Below, piece after piece: positions 16,824 to 25,484 of a stretch of 64,000 bases of DNA. The notes under the pieces were generated by a model, which saw only the letters and a list, made by a program, of their open reading frames with translations, was not told the DNA's origin and did not search any database. Source of the stretch: Jiangella muralis (GTDB taxonomy: Bacteria > Actinomycetota > Actinomycetes > Jiangellales > Jiangellaceae). A program made the position numbers and the translations under genes. Each line of letters begins with the position of its first letter. Position 1 is the stretch's first letter. The stretch is taken from assembly GCF_001270745.1 (NCBI RefSeq), contig NZ_KQ434758.1:238279-302278 (forward strand), in the 5' to 3' direction.

Positions 16824-18533
16824 TCAGAACCGGGCCGGCTCGGAGTACACCCCCCATTCCGCGCGCAGCGCGTCGCAGATCTCGCCCAGCGTCGCCTCGG
16901 CCCGGGCGGCGTCGAGTATGGCGGGGACGAGGTTGGCGTCGGTGCGCGCGACCTCGACCATGGTGGCCAGCGCGGCCCGGACGGCGGCGTCGTCGCGCGC
17001 CGCCCGCCGCCGCGCCAGCACCTGCCGCTGCTCGTCCTCGACCTCGTGCGACACCCGCAGGATGTCGAGCTCGCCGGTGACGGTGTCGGTGTGGACGTTG
17101 ACGCCGACGACTCGCTTGTCGCCCTTCTCGACCCGCTGCTGGTGCTGGAACGCCGACTCGGCGATCTCACCGGTGAACCAGCCGTTGTCGATGCCGTGCA
17201 GGATGCCGGCGGTCATCGGCCCGTACTCGCGGATCCAGCGGGTGTCGGCGGCGCCCATGTCGCGGATGCGGGCGAAGATCGCCTCGGCCTCGGCCTCGAG
17301 CCGGTCGGTCAGCGCCTCGACGTACCAGGAGCCGCCGAGCGGGTCGGCGACGTTGGCGACGCCGGTCTCCTCCATGAGCACCTGCTGGGTGCGCAGCGCG
17401 ATCTCGGCCGACGACTCCGTCGGCAGCGCCAGCACCTCGTCGAGCGCGTTGGTGTGCAGCGAGTTGGTGCCGCCGAGCACCGCGGCGAGCGCCTCGACCG
17501 CCGTGCGGACGACGTTGTTGTACGGCTGCTGCCCGGTGAGCGAGACGCCGGCCGTCTGGGTGTGGAAGCGCAGCCACTGCGCCTTCTCGGTCTTCGCGCC
17601 GTAGACGTCGCGCAGCCAGCGGGCCCAGATGCGGCGGGCGGCGCGGAACTTGGCGATCTCCTCGAAAAAGTCGACGTGGGCGTCGAAGAAGAAGGACAGC
17701 CCGGGCGCGAACACGTCGACGTCGAGGCCGCGCGACAGCCCCAGCTCGACGTAGCCGAAGCCGTCGGCCAGCGTGAACGCCAGCTCCTGCGCGGCCGTCG
17801 AGCCGGCCTCGCGGATGTGGTAGCCCGACACCGACAGCGGCTTGTACGCAGGCACGTCGGCCGCGCAGTACTCCATCAGGTCGCCGATGAGGCGCAGGTG
17901 CGGCTCGGGCTCGAACAGCCACTCCTTCTGCGCGATGTACTCCTTGAAGATGTCCGTCTGCAGCGTGCCGTTGAGGTCGCCGACGGCGACGCCCTGCCGC
18001 TCGGCGGCGACGATGTACATACAGAAGATCGGCACGGCCGGCCCGCTGATCGTCATGGACGTGGTGACGTCGCCCAGCGGGATGCCGGCGAACAGCTCGT
18101 CCATGTCGGCTGCCGAGTCGATGGCGACGCCGCAGTGCCCGACCTCGCCGAGGCTGCGCGCGTCGTCGGAGTCGCGGCCCATGAGCGTCGGCATGTCGAA
18201 CGCGACGGACAGCCCGCCGCCGCCGGAGCGCAGGATCATCTTGTAGCGCTCGTTGGTCTGCTGCGCGTTGCCGAACCCGGCGAACTGCCGGATCGTCCAC
18301 GCCCGGCCGCGGTACCCCGTCGGGTAGAGGCCGCGGGTGAACGGGTACTCGCCGGGCCAGCCGATGCGCTCGAACCGCGGATCGTCGACGCCGTCGGGCG
18401 GCCCGTAGACGGGGTCGACCTCGGTGCCGGACAGCGTGGTGAAGTCGGTGTCGCGGACCTTGCCGGCCGCGATGGCGGCGTCGAGCCTCGCCTGCCAGCG
18501 CCGGCGGCCGGCTTCGATTTCGCGGGCATCCAT
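16824..18533 (-). CDS. icmA: B12-dependent acyl-CoA mutase large subunit (isobutyryl-CoA mutase IcmA type)
   Basis: 569 residues, the size of stand-alone catalytic subunits that pair with a separate cobalamin-binding small subunit; no B12-binding domain (DxHxxG) is present. Family marks are [58 protein letters not shown] with the conserved His, [19 protein letters not shown] and [13 protein letters not shown]. By recollection it is very close to Streptomyces IcmA, which interconverts isobutyryl- and n-butyryl-CoA in valine and fatty acid metabolism. The meaB chaperone gene and mce lie about 5-7 kb away on the same strand. No small subunit gene is in the window. A methylmalonyl-CoA substrate is less likely but not excluded. 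Confidence 0.9.
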   Translation of the reverse strand: MDAREIEAGRRRWQARLDAAIAAGKVRDTDFTTLSGTEVDPVYGPPDGVDDPRFERIGWPGEYPFTRGLYPTGYRGRAWTIRQFAGFGNAQQTNERYKMILRSGGGGLSVAFDMPTLMGRDSDDARSLGEVGHCGVAIDSAADMDELFAGIPLGDVTTSMTISGPAVPIFCMYIVAAERQGVAVGDLNGTLQTDIFKEYIAQKEWLFEPEPHLRLIGDLMEYCAADVPAYKPLSVSGYHIREAGSTAAQELAFTLADGFGYVELGLSRGLDVDVFAPGLSFFFDAHVDFFEEIAKFRAARRIWARWLRDVYGAKTEKAQWLRFHTQTAGVSLTGQQPYNNVVRTAVEALAAVLGGTNSLHTNALDEVLALPTESSAEIALRTQQVLMEETGVANVADPLGGSWYVEALTDRLEAEAEAIFARIRDMGAADTRWIREYGPMTAGILHGIDNGWFTGEIAESAFQHQQRVEKGDKRVVGVNVHTDTVTGELDILRVSHEVEDEQRQVLARRRAARDDAAVRAALATMVEVARTDANLVPAILDAARAEATLGEICDALRAEWGVYSEPARF

Positions 18534-18549
18534 GATGGGGTCTCCATTT

Positions 18550-18570
18550 TAGTTGGACGTCCTAGTAACT
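18550..18570. promoter_or_regulatory. Palindromic site in the icmA / Rrf2 divergent promoter
   Basis: The 72-bp divergent gap contains GGACGTCC (18555-18562), a perfect 8-bp palindrome with weaker flanking symmetry, 17-22 bp upstream of the icmA ATG in an AT-richer patch. It is a candidate operator for the adjacent Rrf2 regulator or another fatty-acid regulator; not proven. Confidence 0.4.
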
Positions 18571-18605
18571 GGCTCCATCGTACCCGCAGTGGAATGATCG
18601 GGCAC

Positions 18606-19061
18606 GTGCACATCACAGCGCGCGCCGACTACGCCGTCCGGGCGGTGGTCCAGCTCGCCTCCCTGCAGCCGTCGTCGGCCACCCGGCAGCAACTGGCGGA
18701 GGCGCAGGACATCCCCGGCAAGTTCCTCGAGACCATCCTCGGCGACCTGCGCCGGGCCGGCATCCTCGACGCCCAGCGCGGCGCGACGGGCGGCTACCGC
18801 CTCACCAGACCGGCGGCCGAGATCACCCTCGCCGACATCGTCCGGGCCACCGAGGGCCCGCTGGCCGCGGTGCGCGGCATGCCGCCCGAGGACACCATCT
18901 ACCCCGGGCCGGCGCAGCCGCTCACCCGCGTGTGGGTAGCGGTCCGGGCCAGCCTGCGCGACGTGCTGGAGCACACCACCGTCGCCGACGTCATCGCCGA
19001 CCGCCTGCCGGACCACGTCATCGAACTGCAGAAACGCCCCGACTCCTGGACCCGCCGCTGA
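18606..19061 (+). CDS. Rrf2-family transcriptional regulator
   Basis: 151 residues: HITARADYAVRAVVQLA is the classic Rrf2 N-terminus, followed by the winged helix (QQLAEAQDIPGKFLETILGDLRRAG, GATGGYRLTRPAAEITLADIV). No cluster of three Cys is present, so it probably does not bind an iron-sulfur cluster and senses something else. GTG at 18606 is chosen because family members begin M-x-I-T-x-x-x-D-Y; an ATG at 18594 would add four residues. Neither start has a good ribosome site. Divergent from icmA, which it may control. Confidence 0.88.
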   Translation: MHITARADYAVRAVVQLASLQPSSATRQQLAEAQDIPGKFLETILGDLRRAGILDAQRGATGGYRLTRPAAEITLADIVRATEGPLAAVRGMPPEDTIYPGPAQPLTRVWVAVRASLRDVLEHTTVADVIADRLPDHVIELQKRPDSWTRR

Positions 19062-19072
19062 CCCGGCAGCCT

Positions 19073-19120
19073 GATCATCCATGATCCGACCCCCTATGGA
19101 TGGTCGGATCCTGGATGATC
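19073..19120. repeat. GATCATCC-arm hairpin 1, downstream of the Rrf2 gene
   Basis: Arms 19073-19091 and 19102-19120 pair at 18 of 19 positions around a 10-base loop, starting 11 bp after the Rrf2 stop. No T-tract follows, so it may be a non-canonical terminator or a REP-like sequence. The rest of the 19062-19417 gap holds hairpin 2 and the promoter-like repeat. Confidence 0.6.
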
Positions 19121-19166
19121 GCGCCAGCTCGAGCGGACCAGCGGACGGCACGGGTTCGACGTCCAT

Positions 19167-19220
19167 CATGATCATCCGACTTTTGGGCTGCTCTGACACC
19201 CCAGAAGTTGGATGATCATG
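19167..19220. repeat. GATCATCC-arm hairpin 2
   Basis: Arms 19167-19187 and 19200-19220 match at 19 of 21 positions. The outer ends CATGATCATCC share the GATCATCC core of hairpin 1, 47 bp away, and resemble the GATCATCGGC arm at 26840. This suggests a dispersed family of intergenic palindromes. Confidence 0.6.
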
Positions 19221-19318
19221 GCCGACCGTTCGAGTGGCGCCCTCCGGGTGTCGAACGGGTGGGGACGACCGGCACGTTGATCACGCGGTCGGCAGGTCGA
19301 CGGTTCGCGCGCGCTGGT

Positions 19319-19387
19319 CTGTCGGTGCCCGCCCATAGGGTGGGCCCCATCCGGGCCGGGAGGGTCATGCCTACCGCCACACGTGGC
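19319..19387 (+). promoter_or_regulatory. Orphan DNA-damage-type promoter element, copy 2
   Basis: CTGTCGGTG, 8 bases, TAGGGT (19336-19341), then GGGAGGG and an ATG at 19367. The architecture and about 84 percent of bases match 7760-7828. The reading frame from the ATG (MPTATRGARQGG) runs antisense into the membrane-protein gene and shows no family similarity, so the original gene appears lost. Resemblance to PafBC/RecA-NDp promoters is by recollection of that consensus. Confidence 0.55.
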
Positions 19388-19417
19388 GCCCGGCAAGGGG
19401 GCAGGCGCCAACGTGCT

Positions 19418-20407
19418 TCACCGGGCCAACGTGGCCGCACCAACGGTGGCAGTCTCCGAGGCCACCGGAGCATCACGCCGCGCACCTACCGCCGCCAACA
19501 CGAGACCCACGAGCAGCCAGCCGCTCAGCACGAGCACCGGCTGCAGCGCCGCCGCCCCGTCGAAGTAGGACGTCGACCGCAGCAGCGTCCCACCGGCGCC
19601 CGGCGGCAGGTACTGGCCGAGCGTCCCCCACCCGGACGGCAGCAGCTCTGGCGCGGACGTCACGCCTGATAGCGGGTTCCCCAGCAGCAGCATGGTCGCG
19701 GCACCGAGCGCCGCGCCGGCATGCCCCAGCGCGGCGTTCAGGCCGATCAGCGTGAACGAGGTCGCAGCGAGGATGAACGCGTACACGCCGGCGTTCGCCC
19801 ACCAGTTGCCGTCGAGGACGCCGAGCCAGCTCTGCATGACCAGCACGGCCACCGCGCCGCCGCCGATCGCCGCCATCGTCGCGCCGGCGACCCGGCGCCA
19901 GACCCCGGCGACGACGAAGCTCATCGCCGCGCCGATCGCGATACCGCCGAACACCATGGGCAGCGCACCCGCGCTGAAGCCGGTGCCGCGCGGGTCGCCG
20001 GACGGCAGTGGCGCGGCGTCCTCGACCACCGGACCTGACGGCGCCTCCCCGGACGACGCCGCCATCGACGTCGCCACGCCCTGCAGCAGTTGCGCCACGA
20101 CCGGGCTGGCCGCGGACGCCGTCAGGACGGACGGCGGGCCGGACGGCGACAGGACGATCGCCCCGTACACGTCCCGGTCCGCGATGGCCGACCGGGCCTC
20201 CTCCTCTGACGACACGGCGTCGACCGCGAAGCCGTCCGGCACCGCCTGGTCGAGTTGCTCGGAAACGGCGGCGACGGCGTCAGGCGGTCCGGCGACGGCG
20301 ATGGGCACGTCGCGCGGGGCGATCTCGGAGCTCGGCCACACGAACGCGGTGACGAGCACACCGATGACGACGGACAGGCCCAGCGCGATGCCGATGACCC
20401 TGCGCAT
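19418..20407 (-). CDS. Multi-pass membrane protein, ABC-2/YhgE-like
   Basis: 329 residues. One N-terminal membrane segment (IGIALGLSVVIGVLVTAFVW) precedes an extracytoplasmic domain of about 120 residues and then five or so membrane segments (GGIAIGAAMSFVVAGVW, GVYAFILAATSFTLIGL, VLVLSGWLLVGLVLAAVG). This layout fits the YhgE/Pip or ABC-2 permease group involved in export or phage/drug response, but no ATPase is adjacent. It is divergent from a TetR gene, with matching palindromes between them (20423 and 20480), so it is probably the TetR target and may act in efflux. Specific function unknown. Confidence 0.72.
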   Translation of the reverse strand: MRRVIGIALGLSVVIGVLVTAFVWPSSEIAPRDVPIAVAGPPDAVAAVSEQLDQAVPDGFAVDAVSSEEEARSAIADRDVYGAIVLSPSGPPSVLTASAASPVVAQLLQGVATSMAASSGEAPSGPVVEDAAPLPSGDPRGTGFSAGALPMVFGGIAIGAAMSFVVAGVWRRVAGATMAAIGGGAVAVLVMQSWLGVLDGNWWANAGVYAFILAATSFTLIGLNAALGHAGAALGAATMLLLGNPLSGVTSAPELLPSGWGTLGQYLPPGAGGTLLRSTSYFDGAAALQPVLVLSGWLLVGLVLAAVGARRDAPVASETATVGAATLAR

Positions 20408-20422
20408 GGTTCCTCCAGAGCT

Positions 20423-20440
20423 AAAACGAACGATCGTTCT
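20423..20440. promoter_or_regulatory. TetR operator, membrane-protein side
   Basis: AAAACGAACGATCGTTCT contains the perfect palindrome GAACGATCGTTC (20428-20439), 16 bp upstream of the membrane-protein ATG. Its reverse complement differs at one base from the site at 20480. Confidence 0.7.
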
Positions 20441-20479
20441 CCAAGAACCAACTCTGCTCCCGGCCCGCGTCGCGTGTCA

Positions 20480-20497
20480 AGAACGACCGTTCGTTTT
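20480..20497. promoter_or_regulatory. TetR operator, regulator side
   Basis: AGAACGACCGTTCGTTTT lies 11 bp before the tetR-type ATG. It is the near-exact inverse of the site at 20423, so one regulator probably binds both and represses both divergent genes. Confidence 0.7.
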
Positions 20498-20508
20498 ATG
20501 ATGAATCC

Positions 20509-21099
20509 ATGCCCCGTGTCTCCGAAGCCCACCTTGCCGCCCGGCGCCAGCAGATCCTCGAGGCCGCCTGGCGGTGCTTCAGCCGCCAGGGCTTCCACGC
20601 CACGTCCATGCAGGACGTCTTCGCCGAGTCGGGGTTGTCCGCCGGCGCGGTCTACCGGTACTTCCCCAGCAAGGCCGACCTCGTCCGGACGACGGCCGAG
20701 GGCATCGCGGGTACCGCCGAGGACGCGTTCCAGGAGCTGCTGGGCGAAGATCCGGTCCCGCGGCCGGACGAGGCGCTGCGACGAGCGCTCATCCACATCA
20801 CCCAGCACGTCACCGCCGGCGAGGTCGACCGGACGAGGATGGCGCTGCACGTGTGGTCCGAGGCGGTCCGCGACGAAGAGATCCGCGGCATCGTCACCAC
20901 CATCGCCGACCGCATCATCGGCCTGTGGTCAGAGCTGGCCGTGCGCTGGCTCGACGCCGGCTACCTCCGGCCGGGCAGCGACCCGCGGCAGGTCGCGAGC
21001 GCCATGTACGGCGTCATGATCGGCTTCGTCGCACAGCGGCACCTGCTCGGCATCGAGACCGACGACTACCTCGACGGCTTCAGCGCGATCAGTCGCTGA
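20509..21099 (+). CDS. TetR/AcrR-family transcriptional regulator
   Basis: 196 residues. The N-terminal TetR DNA-binding domain reads RRQQILEAAWRCFSRQGFHA then SGLSAGAVYRYFPSKADLVR. The C-terminal ligand domain is all-helical (ALHVWSEAVRDEEIRGIV). It is divergent from the membrane-protein gene, with two matching palindromes between them. The ligand is unknown. The last 11 bp overlap the end of the convergent MarR gene. Confidence 0.93.
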   Translation: MPRVSEAHLAARRQQILEAAWRCFSRQGFHATSMQDVFAESGLSAGAVYRYFPSKADLVRTTAEGIAGTAEDAFQELLGEDPVPRPDEALRRALIHITQHVTAGEVDRTRMALHVWSEAVRDEEIRGIVTTIADRIIGLWSELAVRWLDAGYLRPGSDPRQVASAMYGVMIGFVAQRHLLGIETDDYLDGFSAISR

Positions 21100-21595
21100 A
21101 GTCGCCGGCCGCCACGCGCAGCCCGCGCAGGATGTCGAACACCTGCTTGCGGTCGTCGCCGCCGAGGGCGCGCAGGCCGAACTCGGCCTCCATCAGCTCG
21201 GTGGTGACGCGGCCGACGGCGTCGCGGCCGGACTGCGTGATGCGGGCCAGCGTGCCGCGGCCGTCGCGCGGGTTGGGTTCGCGGGTGACGAAGCCGGCCC
21301 CCTCGAGCCGCTGGATGGTGTTGGTGACGCTGGTGGGGTGCACCATCAGCCGCTCGCCGATCTTCGCCATCGGCAGCGCACCTGTGCGGCTGAAGCTGAG
21401 CAGCACCAGCGCCTCGTAGCGGGCGAAGGTGAGGCCGTAGGGCCGGCAGATGCGGTCGAACTCACCGATCAACAGCTGCTGTACCCGCATGATCGAGGTG
21501 GCCGCGGCCATGGCCTCGGACGGGCCGAACCGCTCCCGCCAGATCGACGCGGCGCGCTCGATCGGGTCGAAGTCCAGGTCCAATGGCTCGGCCAT
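21089..21595 (-). CDS. MarR-family transcriptional regulator
   Basis: 168 residues with a winged helix-turn-helix: ALVLLSFSRTGALPMAKIGE, RLMVHPTSVTNTIQRLEGAG, REPNPRDGRGTLARITQSGR. The ATG at 21595 begins MAEPLDLDFDPIERA; a frame open further upstream is a shadow. By position between icmA and meaB/mce it may correspond to the Streptomyces regulator AbsC, known for zinc-dependent control; this is from remembered gene order, not alignment. It is convergent with the TetR gene. Confidence 0.9.
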   Translation of the reverse strand: MAEPLDLDFDPIERAASIWRERFGPSEAMAAATSIMRVQQLLIGEFDRICRPYGLTFARYEALVLLSFSRTGALPMAKIGERLMVHPTSVTNTIQRLEGAGFVTREPNPRDGRGTLARITQSGRDAVGRVTTELMEAEFGLRALGGDDRKQVFDILRGLRVAAGDFSD

Positions 21596-21606
21596 GAGCC
21601 CCCAAC

Positions 21607-22305
21607 CTAGTAGACGCCCTGCCGGCGACGGGCGGAGGCCGGTCCCGGGTTGCGCGGATGGTCCGGCCGCCGCGGGTTCTTCTTCTTGGGTTCCTCGGCC
21701 GCCGGTGCCGACGCGCCGGTGGCCTCGCGGCGCAGCGCATGGATGACCCGGGCGACGTCGTTGGGCCGCGGGATGAAGTGGATGTCGCGCACGCCCTGCT
21801 CCTGGGCCGCGTTCTCGAGCACCAGGTGGCCGGAGCGGAACGGCCGCAGCCACCACGGCCGCACGACGGTGATGTCGAGCAGCCGGACGATCTCCATCTC
21901 GGCCTCGTTGAGGGAGAACAGCCCCCACACGCGGAACACCCGGGAGTCGGTGACGACGAAGCGGTCGCGGGCGATGTACAGCGACTTGATCAGCGCGTAC
22001 CCGAGCAGCCCGGCCGCGCCGGCCAGCGGCAGCCAGGCGGTGCGGGCCTGCATGAACGGCGCGACGGCGAGCAGCAGGACGCCGCCCAGCGCGGCCAGTG
22101 CCGGCAGGCCGTACAGGATCGCGCTGTGCTTGCACTCGGCGACGATCTCTTCGCCGGCGACCAGCTTCCGCTTGACCAGCCGGTGCCCGAACCACGACGT
22201 GAAGTTGCGCCAGAACAGCCGGATCAGGCCGTCCTCGGCGACCCGGTCGAGCCACCGGACGAACCCGTCGGTCAGCCCGTCGACGGTCCTTCTGGGCGTC
22301 CACAT
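21607..22305 (-). CDS. Membrane protein with bacterial PH domain
   Basis: 232 residues. An amphipathic N-terminal part (LIRLFWRNFTSWFGHRLVKR) is followed by two membrane segments (ILYGLPALAALGGVLLLAVA, WLPLAGAAGLLGYALIKSLY), then a bPH-type beta domain (DRFVVTDSRVFRVWGLFSLNEAEMEI split by short loops) and a basic, disordered C-terminus. PH-like domains of this type are common in actinobacteria; role unknown. ATG at 22305 has a poor ribosome site. Downstream of the small membrane-protein gene by 10 bp. Confidence 0.82.
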   Translation of the reverse strand: MWTPRRTVDGLTDGFVRWLDRVAEDGLIRLFWRNFTSWFGHRLVKRKLVAGEEIVAECKHSAILYGLPALAALGGVLLLAVAPFMQARTAWLPLAGAAGLLGYALIKSLYIARDRFVVTDSRVFRVWGLFSLNEAEMEIVRLLDITVVRPWWLRPFRSGHLVLENAAQEQGVRDIHFIPRPNDVARVIHALRREATGASAPAAEEPKKKNPRRPDHPRNPGPASARRRQGVY

Positions 22306-22315
22306 GGCCCGGGGC

Positions 22316-22468
22316 TCAGAACAACTCGGTGAAGAACGTCATCACGGCGTCGAAGAAGTCGGCGATGCCGTTGCCGATCTCGCCGAGCAGATCGGCCAGT
22401 CCCTCGGGCTCGGTGAGCACGAAGTACACCAGAAACGCGATACCCAGGATGATGAGCGCTTTCCTCAC
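22316..22468 (-). CDS. Small membrane protein, function unknown
   Basis: 50 residues. It starts at GTG 22468 after the ribosome site AAAGGA: VRKALIILGIAFLVYFVLT is one membrane segment, followed by an acidic amphipathic helix (LLGEIGNGIADFFDAVMTFF). The reading upstream of the GTG lacks any ribosome site. It is probably co-transcribed with the PH-domain membrane protein. No family assigned. Confidence 0.62.
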   Translation of the reverse strand: MRKALIILGIAFLVYFVLTEPEGLADLLGEIGNGIADFFDAVMTFFTELF

Positions 22469-22570
22469 TGCATCATCCTTTCGTACCGGGGCACGCGGAC
22501 GAGGGCCGCCACGCGCTGCTTCCTGACTTTGTACCTCACGTTGGGCCAAAGACCCCAGCGCCACGCCGGA

Positions 22571-23527
22571 TCATGACACGGCGTCGACGATCTTCTCGGC
22601 GGCGGCGTACGGATCGAGCTCGCCGGCCAGGACCGCGCGGGCGAGGTCGTCGAGCCGCTCGTCGCCGTGCAGGCCGGCGAAACGGCGGCGGAGGTCGGTG
22701 ACGGCGATGGCCTCGATCTCGTCGCGGGCGCGGCGGACCCGGCGCCGCTCGGCCTCGCCACTGCCGGCCGCCCAGGTGCGGTGCGCGGCGATGGCCTCGA
22801 CGACGTCGTCGATGCCCTCGCCGCGGGAAGCGACGGTGCTGACGATCGGCTGCCGCCAGTCGCCCGGCGCGCGCTCGGCCAGCCGGACGGTGCCGCGGAG
22901 GTCGCGGACGACCTGGTCGGCGCCGTCGCGGTCGGCCTTGTTGACGACGTAGACGTCGCCGACCTCGAGGATGCCGGCCTTGGCCGCCTGGACGCCGTCG
23001 CCCATGCCAGGCGCGAGCAGCACCAGCGTGGTGTCGGCCAGCGCGGCGACGTCGATCTCGGACTGGCCGACGCCGACGGTCTCGATGAGCACGATGTCGC
23101 AGCCGGCGGCGTCGAGCACCCGGACCGCCTGCGGCGTGGCCCACGCCAGCCCGCCGAGGTGCCCGCGCGTCGCCATGGACCGGATGAACACGCCGCGGTC
23201 GGTCGCGTGGTCCTGCATGCGGACGCGGTCGCCGAGCAGCGCGCCGCCGGTGAACGGCGAGGACGGGTCGACGGCCAGCACGCCGACCCGCAGGCCCTGG
23301 GCGCGGTACGCCCCGACCAGCGCCGCCGTGACGGTGGACTTACCGACGCCGGGCGAGCCGGTGATGCCGACGACGGCCGCGGACCCGGCGTGTGCCACCA
23401 GCTCGGCGGTCAGCTCGCGCAGCCCGGACGCGCCGTTCTCGACCAGCGTGACCAGCCGGGCGACGGCGCGCGGGTCGCCGCCGATCGCCCGTTCGACCAG
23501 GCCGGCGCCGGCCACGGAGGCCGTCAC
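22571..23527 (-). CDS. meaB: Acyl-CoA mutase-associated GTPase MeaB (ArgK family)
   Basis: 318 residues with P-loop [12 protein letters not shown], the [20 protein letters not shown] segment, Walker B-like [13 protein letters not shown] and specificity motif VVNKAD. MeaB chaperones adenosylcobalamin loading and protects B12-dependent acyl-CoA mutases, here probably IcmA or a methylmalonyl-CoA mutase encoded elsewhere. GTG at 23527 overlaps the thiolase stop by 4 bp. The order mce-thiolase-meaB makes one operon. Confidence 0.95.
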   Translation of the reverse strand: MTASVAGAGLVERAIGGDPRAVARLVTLVENGASGLRELTAELVAHAGSAAVVGITGSPGVGKSTVTAALVGAYRAQGLRVGVLAVDPSSPFTGGALLGDRVRMQDHATDRGVFIRSMATRGHLGGLAWATPQAVRVLDAAGCDIVLIETVGVGQSEIDVAALADTTLVLLAPGMGDGVQAAKAGILEVGDVYVVNKADRDGADQVVRDLRGTVRLAERAPGDWRQPIVSTVASRGEGIDDVVEAIAAHRTWAAGSGEAERRRVRRARDEIEAIAVTDLRRRFAGLHGDERLDDLARAVLAGELDPYAAAEKIVDAVS

Positions 23528-24693
23528 GGCACCCGCAGCACCAGCGCGTCGCCCTGGCCGCCGCCTCCGCACAGCCCGGCCGCGCCCACGCCGCCGCCGC
23601 GACGGCCCAGCTCGAGCGCCAGGTGCAGCACCAGCCGCGCGCCGGACATGCCGATGGGGTGGCCCATCGCGATGGCGCCGCCGTTGACGTTGACCTTCGC
23701 CGGATCGACGCCCAGCTCGCGGGTGCTGGCGATGCCCACGGCCGCGAACGCCTCGTTGATCTCGACGAGGTCGAGGCCGGCGGGGTCGATGCCCTCCTTG
23801 GCGCAGGCGGCCCGGATGGCGTTGGCCGGCTGGCTCTGCAGCGTGGAGTCGGGGCCGGCGACGACGCCGTGCGCGCCGACGTGGGCGATCGGGGTGACGC
23901 CCAGCTCGGCCGCCTTCTCCTCGCTCATGACGACGACCGCGGCGGCGCCGTCGGACAGCTGCGACGCCGAGCCGGCGGTGATGGTGCCGTCGGGCCGGAA
24001 GCTCGGCCTCAGCCGGGCCAGCGTCTCGGCCGTGGTGTCGGCGCGGATGCCTTCGTCGCGATCGACGACCAGCGGGTCGCCCTTGCGCTGCGGCACCTCG
24101 ACCGGCACGACCTCGTCGGCGAACAGTCCGTTCTTCCAGGCGGCGGCCGCCCGCTGGTGCGACGCGGCGGCGAACTCGTCCTGCTCCTCGCGGGTCAGCG
24201 TTCGGTTCGCCGTCTCCGTCAGCGCGCCCATGGCCTGGTCGGTGAAGACGTCGTACAGGCCGTCGTAGGACATGTGGTCGAGCAGCGTGACGTCGCCGAA
24301 CTTGAAGCCCTGCCGCGACTTCGGCAGCAGGTGCGGCGCGTTGGACATCGACTCCATGCCGCCGGCGACGACGACGTCGAACTCGCCGGCCCGGATCAGC
24401 TGCGCGGCCAGCGCGATGGCGTCGAGCCCGGACAGGCACACCTTGTTGACGGTGAGCGCGGGCACGGTCATCGGGATGCCGCCCTTGACCGCGGCCTGGC
24501 GGGCCGGGATCTGGCCGGCGCCGGCCTGCAGTACCTGGCCCATGATGACGTAGTCGACCTGGCCGGGCGCGACGCCGGACCGCGTCAGCGCCGCCTCGAT
24601 GGCGAGCCCGCCGAGGTCGGTGCCGGAGAACCCGGACAGCGAGCCCAGCAGCTTCCCGATCGGCGTACGCGCTCCACCGGCGATGACGGCCAT
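23524..24693 (-). CDS. Acetyl-CoA acetyltransferase (biosynthetic-type thiolase)
   Basis: 389 residues. The acyl-accepting Cys is in [17 protein letters not shown] (near residue 90). The C-terminal catalytic set is [19 protein letters not shown] (His) and [13 protein letters not shown] (Cys). Thiolases condense or cleave acetyl-CoA and acetoacetyl-CoA. It starts at ATG 24693, 19 bp after the epimerase stop, and is coupled to meaB by overlap. In Streptomyces the equivalent gene also lies between mce and meaB (recollection). Role: short-chain acyl-CoA metabolism and precursor supply. Confidence 0.95.
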   Translation of the reverse strand: MAVIAGGARTPIGKLLGSLSGFSGTDLGGLAIEAALTRSGVAPGQVDYVIMGQVLQAGAGQIPARQAAVKGGIPMTVPALTVNKVCLSGLDAIALAAQLIRAGEFDVVVAGGMESMSNAPHLLPKSRQGFKFGDVTLLDHMSYDGLYDVFTDQAMGALTETANRTLTREEQDEFAAASHQRAAAAWKNGLFADEVVPVEVPQRKGDPLVVDRDEGIRADTTAETLARLRPSFRPDGTITAGSASQLSDGAAAVVVMSEEKAAELGVTPIAHVGAHGVVAGPDSTLQSQPANAIRAACAKEGIDPAGLDLVEINEAFAAVGIASTRELGVDPAKVNVNGGAIAMGHPIGMSGARLVLHLALELGRRGGGVGAAGLCGGGGQGDALVLRVP

Positions 24694-24712
24694 GCGTCCT
24701 CCTCGACTCGTG

Positions 24713-25138
24713 TTACACCGAGCGTAGCTGGACGAGTTCGACCAGCACCCCGCCGGCGTCCTTCGGGTGCACGAAGTTCACCAGCGACCCGGACGTGCCG
24801 CGGCGGGCGGTGTCGTAGAGCAGCCGCAGCCCCCGCTCGCGCAGCGTCGCGGCCGCCGCCTCGACGTCGTCGACGCGGTACGCCAGCTGCTGGATGCCGG
24901 GCCCGCGGGTGTCGAGGAACCTCGCGATGGCGGAGTCCGGCGTCAGCGGCGCGAGCAGTTGCAGCCGCGGCCCGTCGTCGCCGTCGGACACCCGCAGCAT
25001 CGCCTCGCGCACACCTTGTTCCTCGTTGCGCTCCTCGTGCTCGAGCACCATGCCGAAGTGCTCGCGGTACCACTCGACGGCGGCGTCGAGGTCGGCGACG
25101 GCCACCCCGACGTGGTCGATCGTCGTGAACAGCCCCAT
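24713..25138 (-). CDS. mce: Methylmalonyl-CoA epimerase
   Basis: 141 residues, a single vicinal-oxygen-chelate module pair: [20 protein letters not shown] with a metal His, [20 protein letters not shown] with a second, and the final VLVELVQL Glu. This matches epimerases that interconvert (2R)- and (2S)-methylmalonyl-CoA using a divalent metal. It is the first gene of the mce-thiolase-meaB operon and divergent from the coiled-coil protein gene, the arrangement recalled for Streptomyces mce and scy. Confidence 0.93.
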   Translation of the reverse strand: MGLFTTIDHVGVAVADLDAAVEWYREHFGMVLEHEERNEEQGVREAMLRVSDGDDGPRLQLLAPLTPDSAIARFLDTRGPGIQQLAYRVDDVEAAAATLRERGLRLLYDTARRGTSGSLVNFVHPKDAGGVLVELVQLRSV

Positions 25139-25484
25139 GTCCAGAACATTACGGCGGTGGGCGTCGGGACGAGAATTCGGCGGATCTGTCCCAACCGGTG
25201 GTGAGTTCGCATCTGGACAACTAACGTGTGCTGCTTGGAGGCCATAAGTCGACCTCCGGAGGGATGCCCAGCCCGACTCACCCCACCGATCCCCATCGAG
25301 CCGACAGCCCGCGGTGTGCGGACGTCCACCGCCATCGGCACAGGCGCAGTTTCGGAGTACTCTGCGTTGCTATCCGAGGGGCTCGGCGTCCGTGACGGGG
25401 AAGACCCGGGCAAGCACCTCGACGGATTTCGACTACCAGTGACGTGTGCCTGCCCCGCGGGGTGGCACCCCGATGAGGGAGAAC
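25139..25484 (+). other. 346-bp divergent promoter and leader region between mce and the DivIVA-like gene
   Basis: Non-coding. Just before the ATG, CCCCGCGGGG overlaps GGGGTGGCACCCC around 25455-25471; these two hairpins exclude each other and end 3 bp before the ribosome site GAGGGAG, so the leader could tune translation. AT-richer patches around 25210-25225 and 25350-25375 are possible promoters but no consensus is convincing. No ORF with support. Confidence 0.4.
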
